Shown here: positions 1 through 7,669 of the stretch, one piece after another
How the letters are laid out: each line of letters begins with the position of its first letter
Position numbering within the stretch: position 1 is the stretch's first letter
Origin: Nocardioides cynanchi
GTDB taxonomy: Bacteria; Actinomycetota; Actinomycetes; Propionibacteriales; Nocardioidaceae
Assembly: GCF_008761635.1 (NCBI RefSeq)
Contig: NZ_CP044344.1
Coordinates: 2,356,001-2,420,000 of the forward strand
Reading direction: 5' to 3'
DNA: 64,000 nt
Position numbers and translations under genes: made by a program
Notes under the pieces: generated by a model
The model's database searches: none
What the model was told of the DNA's origin: nothing
What the model saw: the letters and a program-made list of their open reading frames with translations, nothing else

Positions 1-652
1 GGGTCACCGCCTCGAGCAGCGCCTGAGCGTCGAAGACGTAGTTGCCCATGCTCGCCAGCACCTCGTCGGGACTGTCCGGGAGCCCGATCGGGTCGGTCGG
101 CTTCTCCAGGAACTCGCGGATGGCCTGCGGGTTCTTCGGCTGTACGTCGATCACGCCGAACTGGTCGGCCAGCGAGATCGGCTGACGGATCGCCGCCACC
201 GTGCAGGGTGAGCCGCTCTGCACGTGCTGGTCGACCATCTGGGAGAAGTCCATGCGGTAGACGTGGTCGGCACCGACCACGACCACGATGTCCGGCTGGT
301 CGTCGTGGATCAGGTTGAGGGACTGGTAGATCGCGTCGGCGCTCCCGAGGTACCAGTGCTTGCCGACCCGCTGCTGGGCCGGGACGCTGGCAACGTAGTT
401 GCCCAGTAACGTCGACATCCGCCAGGTCGTGGTGACGTGGCGGTCCAGCGAGTGCGACTTGTACTGCGTGAGCACCACGACCCGCAGGTAGCCGCTGTTC
501 ACGACGTTGGAGAGCGCGAAGTCGATCAGCCGGTAGATCCCGGCGAACGGAACCGCGGGCTTGGCCCGGTCCGCCGTCAGCGGCATCAGCCGCTTGCCCT
601 CCCCGCCGGCGAGGACGATGGCCAGGACTCTCTTGCGGCTGGCGGGGCTCAT
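1..652 (-). CDS. glgC: Glucose-1-phosphate adenylyltransferase, N-terminal part (3' end outside window)
   Basis: This enzyme makes ADP-glucose from glucose-1-phosphate and ATP, the committed step of glycogen (and, in actinobacteria, maltose-1-phosphate/glucan) synthesis. The visible 217 codons begin [20 protein letters not shown], with the pyrophosphorylase signature [13 protein letters not shown], then KPAVPFAG, the loop [17 protein letters not shown] and [10 protein letters not shown]. These are diagnostic of GlgC. The gene is divergent from glgA, 97 bp away. The ATG at 652 lies 7 nt from a TAACGT -10 box, suggesting a leaderless message. The C-terminal beta-helix is beyond the window edge. 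Confidence 0.95.
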   Translation of the reverse strand, partial: MSPASRKRVLAIVLAGGEGKRLMPLTADRAKPAVPFAGIYRLIDFALSNVVNSGYLRVVVLTQYKSHSLDRHVTTTWRMSTLLGNYVASVPAQQRVGKHWYLGSADAIYQSLNLIHDDQPDIVVVVGADHVYRMDFSQMVDQHVQSGSPCTVAAIRQPISLADQFGVIDVQPKNPQAIREFLEKPTDPIGLPDSPDEVLASMGNYVFDAQALLEAVT

Positions 653-659
653 GCCGATC

Positions 660-665
660 ACGTTA
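660..665 (-). promoter_or_regulatory. Putative -10 box of glgC (leaderless)
   Basis: TAACGT on the minus strand ends 7 nt before the glgC ATG, the geometry of leaderless actinobacterial genes. No convincing -35 was seen. Confidence 0.4.
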
Positions 666-708
666 GTCAGGTGTGCGCCGCGCTGATAGGGGCAGTTCGT
701 CCCCGGTC

Positions 709-731
709 GTGGTCGAGCGGAGTCGAGACCA
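709..731 (+). repeat. Dispersed palindromic repeat, single copy (glgC-glgA intergenic)
   Basis: One copy of the family with arms GTGGTC / GACCA around GAGCGGAGTCGA. It lies between the divergent glgC and glgA starts, immediately upstream of the putative glgA -10 box, so it occupies the -35 region of glgA. Confidence 0.85.
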
Positions 732-737
732 GCGGAG

Positions 738-743
738 TAGCGT
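738..743 (+). promoter_or_regulatory. Putative -10 box of glgA (leaderless)
   Basis: TAGCGT ends 6 nt before the glgA ATG at 750, again fitting a leaderless transcript. The matching -35 position falls in the dispersed repeat and is poor. Confidence 0.35.
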
Positions 744-749
744 CCGGCC

Positions 750-1937
750 ATGCGCGTCGACATCCTGACCAAGGAGTACCCCCCGGCCATCTACGGCGGT
801 GCCGGGGTCCACGTCGCCGAGCTGGTCCGCGCCCTGCGCGGCCGGTCCGACCTCGACGTCCGGGTGCAGGCGTTCGGTGCGCCCCGCGACGAGCCCGGCA
901 CGGCGTCGTACGCCGACCTGGCGGAGCTGGCCGGAGCCAACGGCGCGCTGACGACGCTGGGGGTGGACCTCGCCATCGCCGAGGGCTGCGCCGGCACCGA
1001 CCTCGTGCACTCCCACACCTGGTACGCCAACTTCGGGGGCCACGTCGCGTCGTTGCTGTACGGCGTCCCGCACGTGGTCTCGGCCCACTCGCTCGAGCCG
1101 TTGCGACCCTGGAAGGCCGAGCAGCTGGGTGGCGGCTACCGCCTGTCGAGCTGGGTCGAGCAGACGTCGTACGAAGCGGCCGCGGCGGTGATCGCGGTGT
1201 CGCACGCGATGCGCGCCGACATCCTGCGCTGCTACCCCGCGATCGACCCGGAGCGCGTGCACACCGTCCACAACGGGATCGACACCACGGCCTGGGCCCC
1301 GGTGACCGACCCCGACCGGGTGCGCACCCACGGCGTCGACCCCGACCGCCCCTCGGTGGTGTTCGTCGGCCGGATCACCCGTCAGAAGGGCTTGCCACTG
1401 TTCCTCCGCGCCTGCCGCGAGCTGCCGCCCGACGTCCAGCTCGTGCTCTGCGCCGGCGCCCCGGACACCCCCGAGATCCTGGCCGAGGTCGAAGCCCTCG
1501 TCGACGAGCTGGCGACGACCAGGGAGGGTGTGGTCTGGATCCGCGAGATGCTGCCGCGCGCCGACGTGGTCGCGCTGCTCTCGGCCGCGACCGCCTTCGT
1601 GTGCCCGTCGATCTACGAGCCGCTCGGCATCGTCAACCTCGAGGCGATGGCCTGCGAGACCGCCGTGGTCGCGACCGTCACCGGCGGCATCCCCGAGGTC
1701 GTCGTGGACGGGGAGACCGGGCTGCTGGTCCCGATCGAGCAGGCCACCGACGGCACCGGGACCCCGCTGGACCCCGACCGCTACGTCGCCGACTTCGCCG
1801 AGGCGCTCATCTCCGTCGTCAGCGAACCCGACCGTGCTGCGGCGATGGGCCGGGCCGGCCGGCAGCGCGCGATCGAGTCCTTCTCGTGGGACGCGATCGC
1901 GGGGCAGACCGCGGCGCTCTACTCAGATCTGGTGTGA
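750..1937 (+). CDS. glgA: Glycogen synthase / alpha-maltose-1-phosphate synthase, GT4 family
   Basis: The 395-residue GT4/GT5-like glycosyltransferase starts [20 protein letters not shown], the conserved donor-binding KEYPPxxYGGAG motif. It continues with [27 protein letters not shown] (start of the second Rossmann domain) and [18 protein letters not shown] (the E-x7-E catalytic/nucleotide motif). Length and order match actinobacterial GlgA. In mycobacteria the orthologous enzyme (GlgM) mainly makes maltose-1-phosphate from ADP-glucose, so the exact acceptor cannot be told from sequence. The divergent pairing with glgC supports the role. Confidence 0.93.
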   Translation: MRVDILTKEYPPAIYGGAGVHVAELVRALRGRSDLDVRVQAFGAPRDEPGTASYADLAELAGANGALTTLGVDLAIAEGCAGTDLVHSHTWYANFGGHVASLLYGVPHVVSAHSLEPLRPWKAEQLGGGYRLSSWVEQTSYEAAAAVIAVSHAMRADILRCYPAIDPERVHTVHNGIDTTAWAPVTDPDRVRTHGVDPDRPSVVFVGRITRQKGLPLFLRACRELPPDVQLVLCAGAPDTPEILAEVEALVDELATTREGVVWIREMLPRADVVALLSAATAFVCPSIYEPLGIVNLEAMACETAVVATVTGGIPEVVVDGETGLLVPIEQATDGTGTPLDPDRYVADFAEALISVVSEPDRAAAMGRAGRQRAIESFSWDAIAGQTAALYSDLV

Positions 1938-2063
1938 GGGTCCGTCGGAGTAGTAGCTGCCGCCGTTCCCCGGGAACTTCCCGTCGACGCGGGTACCCGA
2001 CTCACCGGGGTCCTTGCTGTGCCCGAGGTGTGCCCGGAACAGCGGCGTCCGCACGCGGCCCAC
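1923..2063 (-). CDS. Possible small hypothetical protein (46 aa)
   Basis: A GTG-started reading frame, convergent with glgA and overlapping its last 15 bp, would encode a 46-residue hydrophilic peptide ending [11 protein letters not shown] and containing KDPGESGTRVDGKFPG. The composition looks protein-like rather than like an antisense shadow, and it fills an otherwise empty gap. No ribosome-binding site of strength and no recognised domain are visible. It could equally be chance. Confidence 0.3.
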   Translation of the reverse strand: MGRVRTPLFRAHLGHSKDPGESGTRVDGKFPGNGGSYYSDGPSHQI

Positions 2064-2076
2064 GTATTGCGCACTC

Positions 2077-2106
2077 TTGCCCGTCGTAACGAACAGGGCA
2101 TACCTT
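2077..2106 (+). promoter_or_regulatory. Putative promoter of the CoA-ligase gene
   Basis: TTGCCC, 18 bp, then TACCTT, ending 7 nt before ATG 2114. This predicts a leaderless mRNA and favours ATG 2114 over the in-frame TTG at 2105, which would lie within the -10 box. Confidence 0.45.
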
Positions 2107-2113
2107 GACCGGC

Positions 2114-3709
2114 ATGGAGCTGCTCCCGTCGGCCCACGTCGACTCGTTCTGCCGCGACCATCTCCCGCCGGCCGACCAGTGGCCCGAGCTGGTCTTCGAG
2201 CTGCCCGGCCTGCAGTTCCCGGACCGGCTCAACGCCGGCACCGCGCTTCTGGACGACGTCATCGCGAGGTACGGCGGCGACCGTCCGTGCCTGCACCAGC
2301 CCGGCCGTCCCACCTGGTCGTACGACGAGCTGGTGGCGGCCGCGAACCGGGTCGCGCACGTGCTCGTCGAGGACCTCGGGATCGTGCCGGGCAACCGGGT
2401 GCTGCTTCGCGGTCCCAACAACCAGTGGCTCTCTGCCGCATGGTTCGGCGTGCTCAAGGCCGGCGCCGTGCTGGTCACCACCATGCCGCTGCTGCGCACC
2501 GGCGAGCTGCAGACGATCCACGAGATCGCGCACCTCGACGCGGCCCTGGTCGACCACCGGTTCCTCGAGGCGGTCGAGCCTCTCGGCGTTCCCACGCTGG
2601 GGTTCGGCGACGACGCCTGGGCCGAGCTGGTTGCCGCCAAGCCGGCGACCTTCGACGACGTCGCGACCTCGTCCGACGACGTCTGCATGCTGGCTTTCAC
2701 CTCCGGCACCACCGGCCGGCCCAAGGCGACCATGCACTTCCACCGCGACGTGCTCTCGATCTGCGAGACCTTCTCCCGCCACGTGCTGCGGCCGACCCCC
2801 GACGACGTCTTCACCGGCACGCCGCCGTACGCCTTCACCTTCGGTCTCGGCGGCGTGCTGCTCTTCCCGCTCCACGCGGGCGCCTCGACCCTGCTCGTCG
2901 AGAAGGCGACACCGGTCGAGCTCGCGGATCTGATCGACGAGCACCGAGTGACGATCTGCTTCACCGCGCCGACGGCGTACAAGGCGATGCTCGCGGCGGG
3001 AAAGTCGGTGCCGACGCTGGCGAAGGCGGTCTCGGCGGGCGAGCACCTGCCGAAGGCGGTGTGGGAGGCCTTCCGCGCCGCCACCGGCGTCGAGATCATC
3101 GACGGCATCGGGGCGACCGAGATGCTGCACATCTTCATCTCCGCCGCGGGCGCCGACATCCGGCCGGGCTCGACCGGTCGGGCCGTGCCGGGTTACACGG
3201 CGACCGTGCTGGACGAGGACGGCCGCGAGGTCCCGCCCGGCGAGCCGGGGCTGCTCGCGGTGCGCGGGCCGACCGGCTGCCGCTACCTCGACGACCCGCG
3301 GCAGGCGGCCTACGTCCGCTTCGGCTGGAACCTCACCGGCGACACCTTCCTGCGCGACGAGGACGGCTACTTCTGGTACCAGGCGCGCAGCGACGACATG
3401 ATCGTCAGCTCCGGCTACAACATCGCCGCGCCCGAGGTCGAGGAGGCGCTGCTCAAGCACCCGGCGGTCGCCGAGTGCGCGGTCGTCGGCGTGCCCGACG
3501 AGGCGCGCGGCATGCTGGTCAAGGCGTACGTCGTGCCGGTTCCGGGGGCGGGCGCCGACGGCGGCGACGTCACCGCCCGCGAGCTGCAGGACTTCGTCAA
3601 GGCCGAGATCGCGCCGTACAAGTACCCCCGCGCCCTCGAGTTCGTCGCCGAGCTGCCGCGCACCGCGACCGGCAAGCTCCAGCGCTTCCGGCTCCGCCAA
3701 CCCTCATGA
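2114..3709 (+). CDS. Aryl-CoA ligase, benzoate/2-aminobenzoate-CoA ligase type
   Basis: An ANL-superfamily adenylate-forming enzyme of 531 residues that should activate an aromatic acid as its CoA thioester. The P-loop LAFTSGTTGRPKATMHFH, the A5-like motif IDGIGATEMLHIFIS, GDTFLRDEDGYFWYQ, the hinge RSDDMIVSSGYNI and the C-terminal catalytic lysine in PRTATGKLQRF are all present. The pattern (TMHFHRD, ATEMLHIF) is that of benzoate/2-aminobenzoate CoA ligases. It overlaps the PaaX-type regulator by ATGA and stands at the head of an aminobenzoyl-CoA pathway locus ending with a fused monooxygenase/reductase. 2-Aminobenzoate as substrate is inferred from that context. The ligase of Azoarcus evansii, where this pathway was described, is the closest functional model. 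Confidence 0.85.
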   Translation: MELLPSAHVDSFCRDHLPPADQWPELVFELPGLQFPDRLNAGTALLDDVIARYGGDRPCLHQPGRPTWSYDELVAAANRVAHVLVEDLGIVPGNRVLLRGPNNQWLSAAWFGVLKAGAVLVTTMPLLRTGELQTIHEIAHLDAALVDHRFLEAVEPLGVPTLGFGDDAWAELVAAKPATFDDVATSSDDVCMLAFTSGTTGRPKATMHFHRDVLSICETFSRHVLRPTPDDVFTGTPPYAFTFGLGGVLLFPLHAGASTLLVEKATPVELADLIDEHRVTICFTAPTAYKAMLAAGKSVPTLAKAVSAGEHLPKAVWEAFRAATGVEIIDGIGATEMLHIFISAAGADIRPGSTGRAVPGYTATVLDEDGREVPPGEPGLLAVRGPTGCRYLDDPRQAAYVRFGWNLTGDTFLRDEDGYFWYQARSDDMIVSSGYNIAAPEVEEALLKHPAVAECAVVGVPDEARGMLVKAYVVPVPGAGADGGDVTARELQDFVKAEIAPYKYPRALEFVAELPRTATGKLQRFRLRQPS

Positions 3710-4506
3710 CCGAGCACTCCCCCCGCCACCTGATCCTCACCGTGTTCGGTCTCTACGCCCGCGAGACGAACTGGCTCTCGGTGCGCGCGCTGATCGCGCT
3801 GATGGCCGAGCTCGAGGTCGACGCGGCCGCGACCCGGTCGTCGGTGTCGCGGCTGAAGAAGCGCGGCGTGCTCGAGGCGGCCCGGGTCGGCGGGCAGGCG
3901 GGCTACGCCCTCTCGGAGTCGGCCCGCGAGGTGCTGGTCGAGGGCGATGCCCGGATCTGGTCGCGGCCGCGGGCATCGGTCGCGGACGGCTGGCTGGTCG
4001 TGGTCTTCTCGGTGCCCGAGTCCGAGCGCGAGAAGCGGCACGAGCTGCGCTCCCTGCTGACCAGGCTGGGCTTCGGCACCGCAGCCCCCGGGGTCTGGGT
4101 CGCGCCCGGCACGGCGTACGACGAGACCCTGGCCGCCCTCGACCGGCAGGGCCTGGCGTCGTACACCGAGTTCTTCCGCGGCTCCTACCTCGGTGTCGGC
4201 TCGGTCGACGCACGGGTCGGGCAGTGGTGGGACCTGGCCGCGGTAGCCGCGCTGTACGACGAGTTCCTGGCCGAGCACCGGCCGCTGGCACGGCTGCGCG
4301 GCACCGACCCGGCGCGGGCCTTCGCGGCGTACCTCCCGATGCTGACCGACTGGCGCCGCTTCCCCTACCTCGACCCGGGCATCCCGCTCGAGCTGCTGCC
4401 GGCCGGCTGGCCCGGCGTCGCGGCGGGAGACCTGTTCGAGACCCTCGACCTCCGGCTGCGCGGGCCGGCCGCGCAGCACGCCCACCGACTGATCACCGCC
4501 GGCTGA
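3706..4506 (+). CDS. PaaX-family transcriptional regulator
   Basis: The 266-residue protein has the PaaX layout: an N-terminal winged helix (HLILTVFGLYARETNWLSVR, TRSSVSRLKKRGVLEA), a central CRISPR-Cas2-like ferredoxin fold (WLVVVFSVPESEREKRHELR, LGFGTAAPGVWVAP) and a C-terminal helical part with the conserved TDWRRFPYLDPGIPLELLP. PaaX repressors respond to aryl-CoA thioesters such as phenylacetyl-CoA. Here the effector would be the CoA ester made by the preceding ligase, with which it is coupled by a 4-bp ATGA overlap. Probable targets are its own operon and the divergent promoters at 8978-9086. Confidence 0.92.
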   Translation: MTEHSPRHLILTVFGLYARETNWLSVRALIALMAELEVDAAATRSSVSRLKKRGVLEAARVGGQAGYALSESAREVLVEGDARIWSRPRASVADGWLVVVFSVPESEREKRHELRSLLTRLGFGTAAPGVWVAPGTAYDETLAALDRQGLASYTEFFRGSYLGVGSVDARVGQWWDLAAVAALYDEFLAEHRPLARLRGTDPARAFAAYLPMLTDWRRFPYLDPGIPLELLPAGWPGVAAGDLFETLDLRLRGPAAQHAHRLITAG

Positions 4507-4525
4507 CGGGCCGCGATCTGCGACG

Positions 4526-4921
4526 CTAGAGGACCGCGAGCCCCTGGAGCTCGACGAGGGCCTCGGCGTCCCAGAGGCGGCTGACCCCGATGCCGGCCGA
4601 GGCGGGGTAGTCGGTGCCGACCAGGCGCTTCCAGACCTCACCGAGCTCGCGCGCGTGGGCGCGGTAGTCGTCCATGTCGACGATGTAGATCGTCAGCGAC
4701 GCCAGCCGGTCGGGCGTGCCGCCCGCCTCGGCGAGGGCGGTCAGCAGGTTGGCCAGCGCCTGCTCGAACTGCGCCACCACCCCGCCGCCCACGATCGCGC
4801 CGGAGGCGTCCATGCCGGTCTGCCCGGCCAGGAAGACCGAGGTCCCGCGCCCGACGACGGCGTGGGAGAAGCCCGACGGCTTCGCGAGTGACTCGGGGTT
4901 GACCCTGTTCAGCTCTGCCAT
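4526..4921 (-). CDS. RidA (YjgF/YER057c/UK114) family protein
   Basis: The 131-residue protein with VVGRGTSVFLAGQTGMD, FEQALANLLTALAEAGGT and the C-terminal ASAGIGVSRLWDAEALVELQGLAV is a typical RidA-fold trimer subunit. RidA proteins hydrolyse reactive enamines/imines to ketone and ammonia. The usual catalytic arginine position is occupied by the SR in IGVSRLWD. Its start overlaps the SDR stop (TGATG), so it is the last gene of the minus-strand degradative operon. An attractive inference is deamination of the enamine-type intermediate formed from 2-aminobenzoyl-CoA. Confidence 0.88.
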   Translation of the reverse strand: MAELNRVNPESLAKPSGFSHAVVGRGTSVFLAGQTGMDASGAIVGGGVVAQFEQALANLLTALAEAGGTPDRLASLTIYIVDMDDYRAHARELGEVWKRLVGTDYPASAGIGVSRLWDAEALVELQGLAVL

Positions 4922-5667
4922 CAGGACTGCACCGCTCCTCCGTCGACGTTGAGACCCTGCCCGCTGATCGCGCCGTTGTCGACGCACAGCATGACCGCGG
5001 CCGCCACCTCGTCCACGGTGACGAGCCGCCCGATCGGCTGCATGTTCGCGAGGATCTCGCGGGCCTCGGCCTCCGGCCGGCCGGTGCCGGTCGAGATGTG
5101 GGCGACGGACTCGTCGGTCATCGGCGTGTCGACGTAGCCCGGGCAGACGGCGTTCACGGTCACCCCGGAGCGCGCCACCTCGGCGGCGGCCGTGCGCACG
5201 AGGCCGATCACGCCGTGCTTGCTGGCGGTGTACGCCGCGATCCGGGCGCCGCCGACCTTGCCGGCCACCGACGCGATCACCACCACCCGGCCGAAGCCGG
5301 CCTTCGTCATGGCCGGCAGGGCCCGCCGGAGGCAGCGGAACGGTGCGGTCAGGTTGAGGTCGAGCATCCGCTGCCAGTCCTCGTCGGTGGTCCTCACCAG
5401 CGGCGCCGACATCGCGGCGCCGGCGTTGACCACGAGGATCTCGACCGGCCCCCACTCCTGCTCGACCCGCGCGAACGCCGCCTCGAGCGCCGCGGGGTCG
5501 AGCACGTCGGTGGGCAGCACGAGCGACTCCCCCGCCAGGCTCGCCGCGACGTCGTTCAACGCGGACTCGTTGCGGGCCACCAGCGCGACCCGGTGACCGG
5601 CGGCCGAGAGCGCCTGCGCACAGGCAGCGCCGATCCCCTGGGAGGCGCCGGTGACCAGCGCGATCAC
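4921..5667 (-). CDS. SDR-family 3-hydroxyacyl-CoA-type dehydrogenase
   Basis: A classical 248-residue short-chain dehydrogenase. It has the NAD(P) loop TGASQGIG near the N-terminus, NAG at VVNAGAA, catalytic Ser-Tyr-Lys (VIASVAGK then AAYTASKHG), the PG motif VCPGYVDTPMT and the C-terminal GQGLNVDGGAVQS. It sits between RidA (1-bp overlap) and an acyl-CoA dehydrogenase in an operon with an enoyl-CoA hydratase. The likely role is the alcohol-oxidation step of a beta-oxidation-like sequence on the reduced ring CoA ester. The precise substrate is inferred from position only. Confidence 0.88.
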   Translation of the reverse strand: MIALVTGASQGIGAACAQALSAAGHRVALVARNESALNDVAASLAGESLVLPTDVLDPAALEAAFARVEQEWGPVEILVVNAGAAMSAPLVRTTDEDWQRMLDLNLTAPFRCLRRALPAMTKAGFGRVVVIASVAGKVGGARIAAYTASKHGVIGLVRTAAAEVARSGVTVNAVCPGYVDTPMTDESVAHISTGTGRPEAEAREILANMQPIGRLVTVDEVAAAVMLCVDNGAISGQGLNVDGGAVQS

Positions 5668-5683
5668 CGTCGTACCCCGCGCG

Positions 5684-6838
5684 TCACCGGAACGCCGGGA
5701 TGCCGGTCAGGTCGGCACCCACCGAGAGCAGGTGCATCTCCTCGGTGCCCTCGTAGGTCATCACGGTCTCGAGGTTGTTCATGTGCCGCATCACCGTGTG
5801 GTCGAGGGTGATCCCGGCCCCACCGAGGGTGGTCCGGGCCTCCCGGGCGACGTCGAGCGCGGCCCGTACGTTGGCGTACTTGCCGTAGGAGACCTGGGTC
5901 GGGGTCAGCGTCCCGGCGTCCTTGAGCGCACCGAGCCGCCAGGCGACCAGCGACGCGTTGTTGACCGCGACCGCCATCAGCGCGAGCTTGCGCTGGGTCA
6001 GCTGGAACGACGACAGCGGGCGGCCGAACTGCTCTCGCTCGCCGGTGTAGGCCAGGGCCTCCTCCAGGCAGGCGCGGGCCGCGCCGACCACGCCCCAGAC
6101 GATCCCGAACCGCGCCTCGTTGAGGCACGACAGCGGGCCCTTGAGCCCACGCACCTCGGGGAACGCCGCGTCCGCGGGCAGCCGCAGGTCGTCGAAGGAG
6201 AGCTCGGCGGTCACCGAGGCCCGCAGGGAGAGCTTGCGCTTGATCTTGTGGGCCTCGAAGCCCTTCGTGTCGGTGGGGACGACGAACCCGCGGATGCCGT
6301 CGTCGGTCTGGGCCCAGACCACCGCGACGTCGGCGAAGGTGCCGTTGGTGATCCACATCTTGGAGCCGTTGAGCACCCAGTCGGTGCCGTCCTGGCGGGC
6401 GTGGGTCTTCATCGAGCCGGGGTCGCTGCCGGCGTCGGACTCGGTCAGCCCGAAGCAGCCGATCGCGTCGCCGGCCGCCATCCGGGGCAGCCACTGGTCC
6501 TTGTGCGCGTCGCTGCCCCACCGGTGAATGCCGAACATCGCCAGCGAGCCCTGCACGCTGACGAAGCTGCGCAGCCCGGAGTCGACGGCCTCCAGCTCGC
6601 GGCAGGCCACGCCGTACGCCGTCGCGCTGGTGCCGGCGCAGTCGTAGCCCTCGAGGTGCATCCCGAGCAGCCCGAGCTTGCCGAACATCGGGCCGAGCCC
6701 GTCGGGCAGCGTGCCCTCGTCGTACCACTCGGCGACGTGGGGGGCGAGCTCGGTCTGGGCGAAGTCGCGGACCGTGTCGCGGATCGCGCGGTCCTCGTCG
6801 GTGAGCAGGTCGTCCACCTGGAGGTAGTCGTGGGTCAT
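5684..6838 (-). CDS. Acyl-CoA dehydrogenase, glutaryl-CoA dehydrogenase-like
   Basis: The 384-residue flavoprotein has FGLTESDAGSDPGSMKT, WVLNGSKMWITNG, the flavin-contact motif REQFGRPLSSFQLTQ and the C-terminal TYEGTEEMHLLSVG. The glutamate of TYEGT is the catalytic base position of glutaryl-CoA dehydrogenases (TYEGT-x-x-H). It overlaps nothing but abuts the hydratase stop exactly (6838/6839). It could oxidise glutaryl-CoA produced late in the pathway or a cyclic CoA ester. The sequence favours the glutaryl-CoA branch. Confidence 0.87.
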   Translation of the reverse strand: MTHDYLQVDDLLTDEDRAIRDTVRDFAQTELAPHVAEWYDEGTLPDGLGPMFGKLGLLGMHLEGYDCAGTSATAYGVACRELEAVDSGLRSFVSVQGSLAMFGIHRWGSDAHKDQWLPRMAAGDAIGCFGLTESDAGSDPGSMKTHARQDGTDWVLNGSKMWITNGTFADVAVVWAQTDDGIRGFVVPTDTKGFEAHKIKRKLSLRASVTAELSFDDLRLPADAAFPEVRGLKGPLSCLNEARFGIVWGVVGAARACLEEALAYTGEREQFGRPLSSFQLTQRKLALMAVAVNNASLVAWRLGALKDAGTLTPTQVSYGKYANVRAALDVAREARTTLGGAGITLDHTVMRHMNNLETVMTYEGTEEMHLLSVGADLTGIPAFR

Positions 6839-7669
6839 CTAGCGCCCCTTCCATTCGGGCTTGCGCTTGGCGTTGAACGCGGCATGGAACTCCGCGTGGT
6901 CCGCGGTGGTCATCAGCAGCGCCTGGGTCATCGCGTCGAGCTCCATCGCCGGCCCGATCGGCATGTCGAGCTCGCGGGTGATCAGGCTCTTGGTCTGCGA
7001 GTAGCCGAGAGTCGGGCCGTCCGCGAGCCGCCGGGCGAGCCGGTCGACCGCGTCGTCGAGCTCGTCGGGCTGCACCAGCTGGGTGACCAGGCCGAAGCGG
7101 TCGGCGGTCTCAGCGTCGATGGTGTCGCCCAGCATCAGCAGCTCGGTGGCGCGGCCGTAGCCGACCAGCCGGGGCAGGAGGTACGCCGCCCCCATGTCGC
7201 CGCCGGAGAGCCCGACCTTGGTGAAGAGGAAGGCGAACCTGGCGTCCGTCGTACAGACCCGGAAGTCGCTGGCGATCGCGACGACCGAGCCCGCGCCGGC
7301 CGCGATGCCCTGGATGCCGGCGATGATCGGGACGGGGCACTCGCGCATCGCCCGGATCACGTCGCCGGTCATCTTGGTGAAGCCCATCAGGTCGCGGGCG
7401 TCCATCTGGATCAGCTCGCCGATGATCTCGTTGACGTCGCCGCCGCCGCAGAATCCCTTGCCCTGGCCGCGGATCACCAGCACGCGGGTGTCGCCGCGGT
7501 GCGGGAGCTCGGCGAGCAGGTCGCGCAGGTCGGCGTAGCTCTCGAAGGTCAGGGGGTTCAGCTTCTCGGGCCGGTTGAGGGTCACCGTGGCGACCCCGTC
7601 GGCGACGGAGAAGTCGAAGTGCTGCCAGTCGTCGGTGATCTTGGCGCTGGCCCGGTAACGCGTCGTCAT
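6839..7669 (-). CDS. Enoyl-CoA hydratase/isomerase family protein
   Basis: This 276-residue crotonase-fold protein carries VTLNRPEKLNPLTFES, the oxyanion-hole segment GQGKGFCGGGDVNEI, and IAGIQGIAAGAGSVVAIASDFRV. The FLFTKVGLSGGDMGAAYLLPRLVG segment holds the second active-site region, where the usual glutamate after GL is replaced by a Ser-Gly-Gly-Asp context. This is seen in crotonases other than plain hydratases, so hydratase, isomerase or hydrolase activity are all possible. It overlaps the upstream dehydrogenase stop by ATGA and is part of the same operon. Confidence 0.87.
   Translation of the reverse strand: MTTRYRASAKITDDWQHFDFSVADGVATVTLNRPEKLNPLTFESYADLRDLLAELPHRGDTRVLVIRGQGKGFCGGGDVNEIIGELIQMDARDLMGFTKMTGDVIRAMRECPVPIIAGIQGIAAGAGSVVAIASDFRVCTTDARFAFLFTKVGLSGGDMGAAYLLPRLVGYGRATELLMLGDTIDAETADRFGLVTQLVQPDELDDAVDRLARRLADGPTLGYSQTKSLITRELDMPIGPAMELDAMTQALLMTTADHAEFHAAFNAKRKPEWKGR

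Noticed and set aside
437..2089. Long antisense or alternative-frame reading frames over glgC/glgA and throughout the window
   Set aside because: Arg/Pro/Ala-rich translations without motifs, typical of shadow frames in very G+C-rich DNA. Only frames with family motifs or clear start signals were kept.
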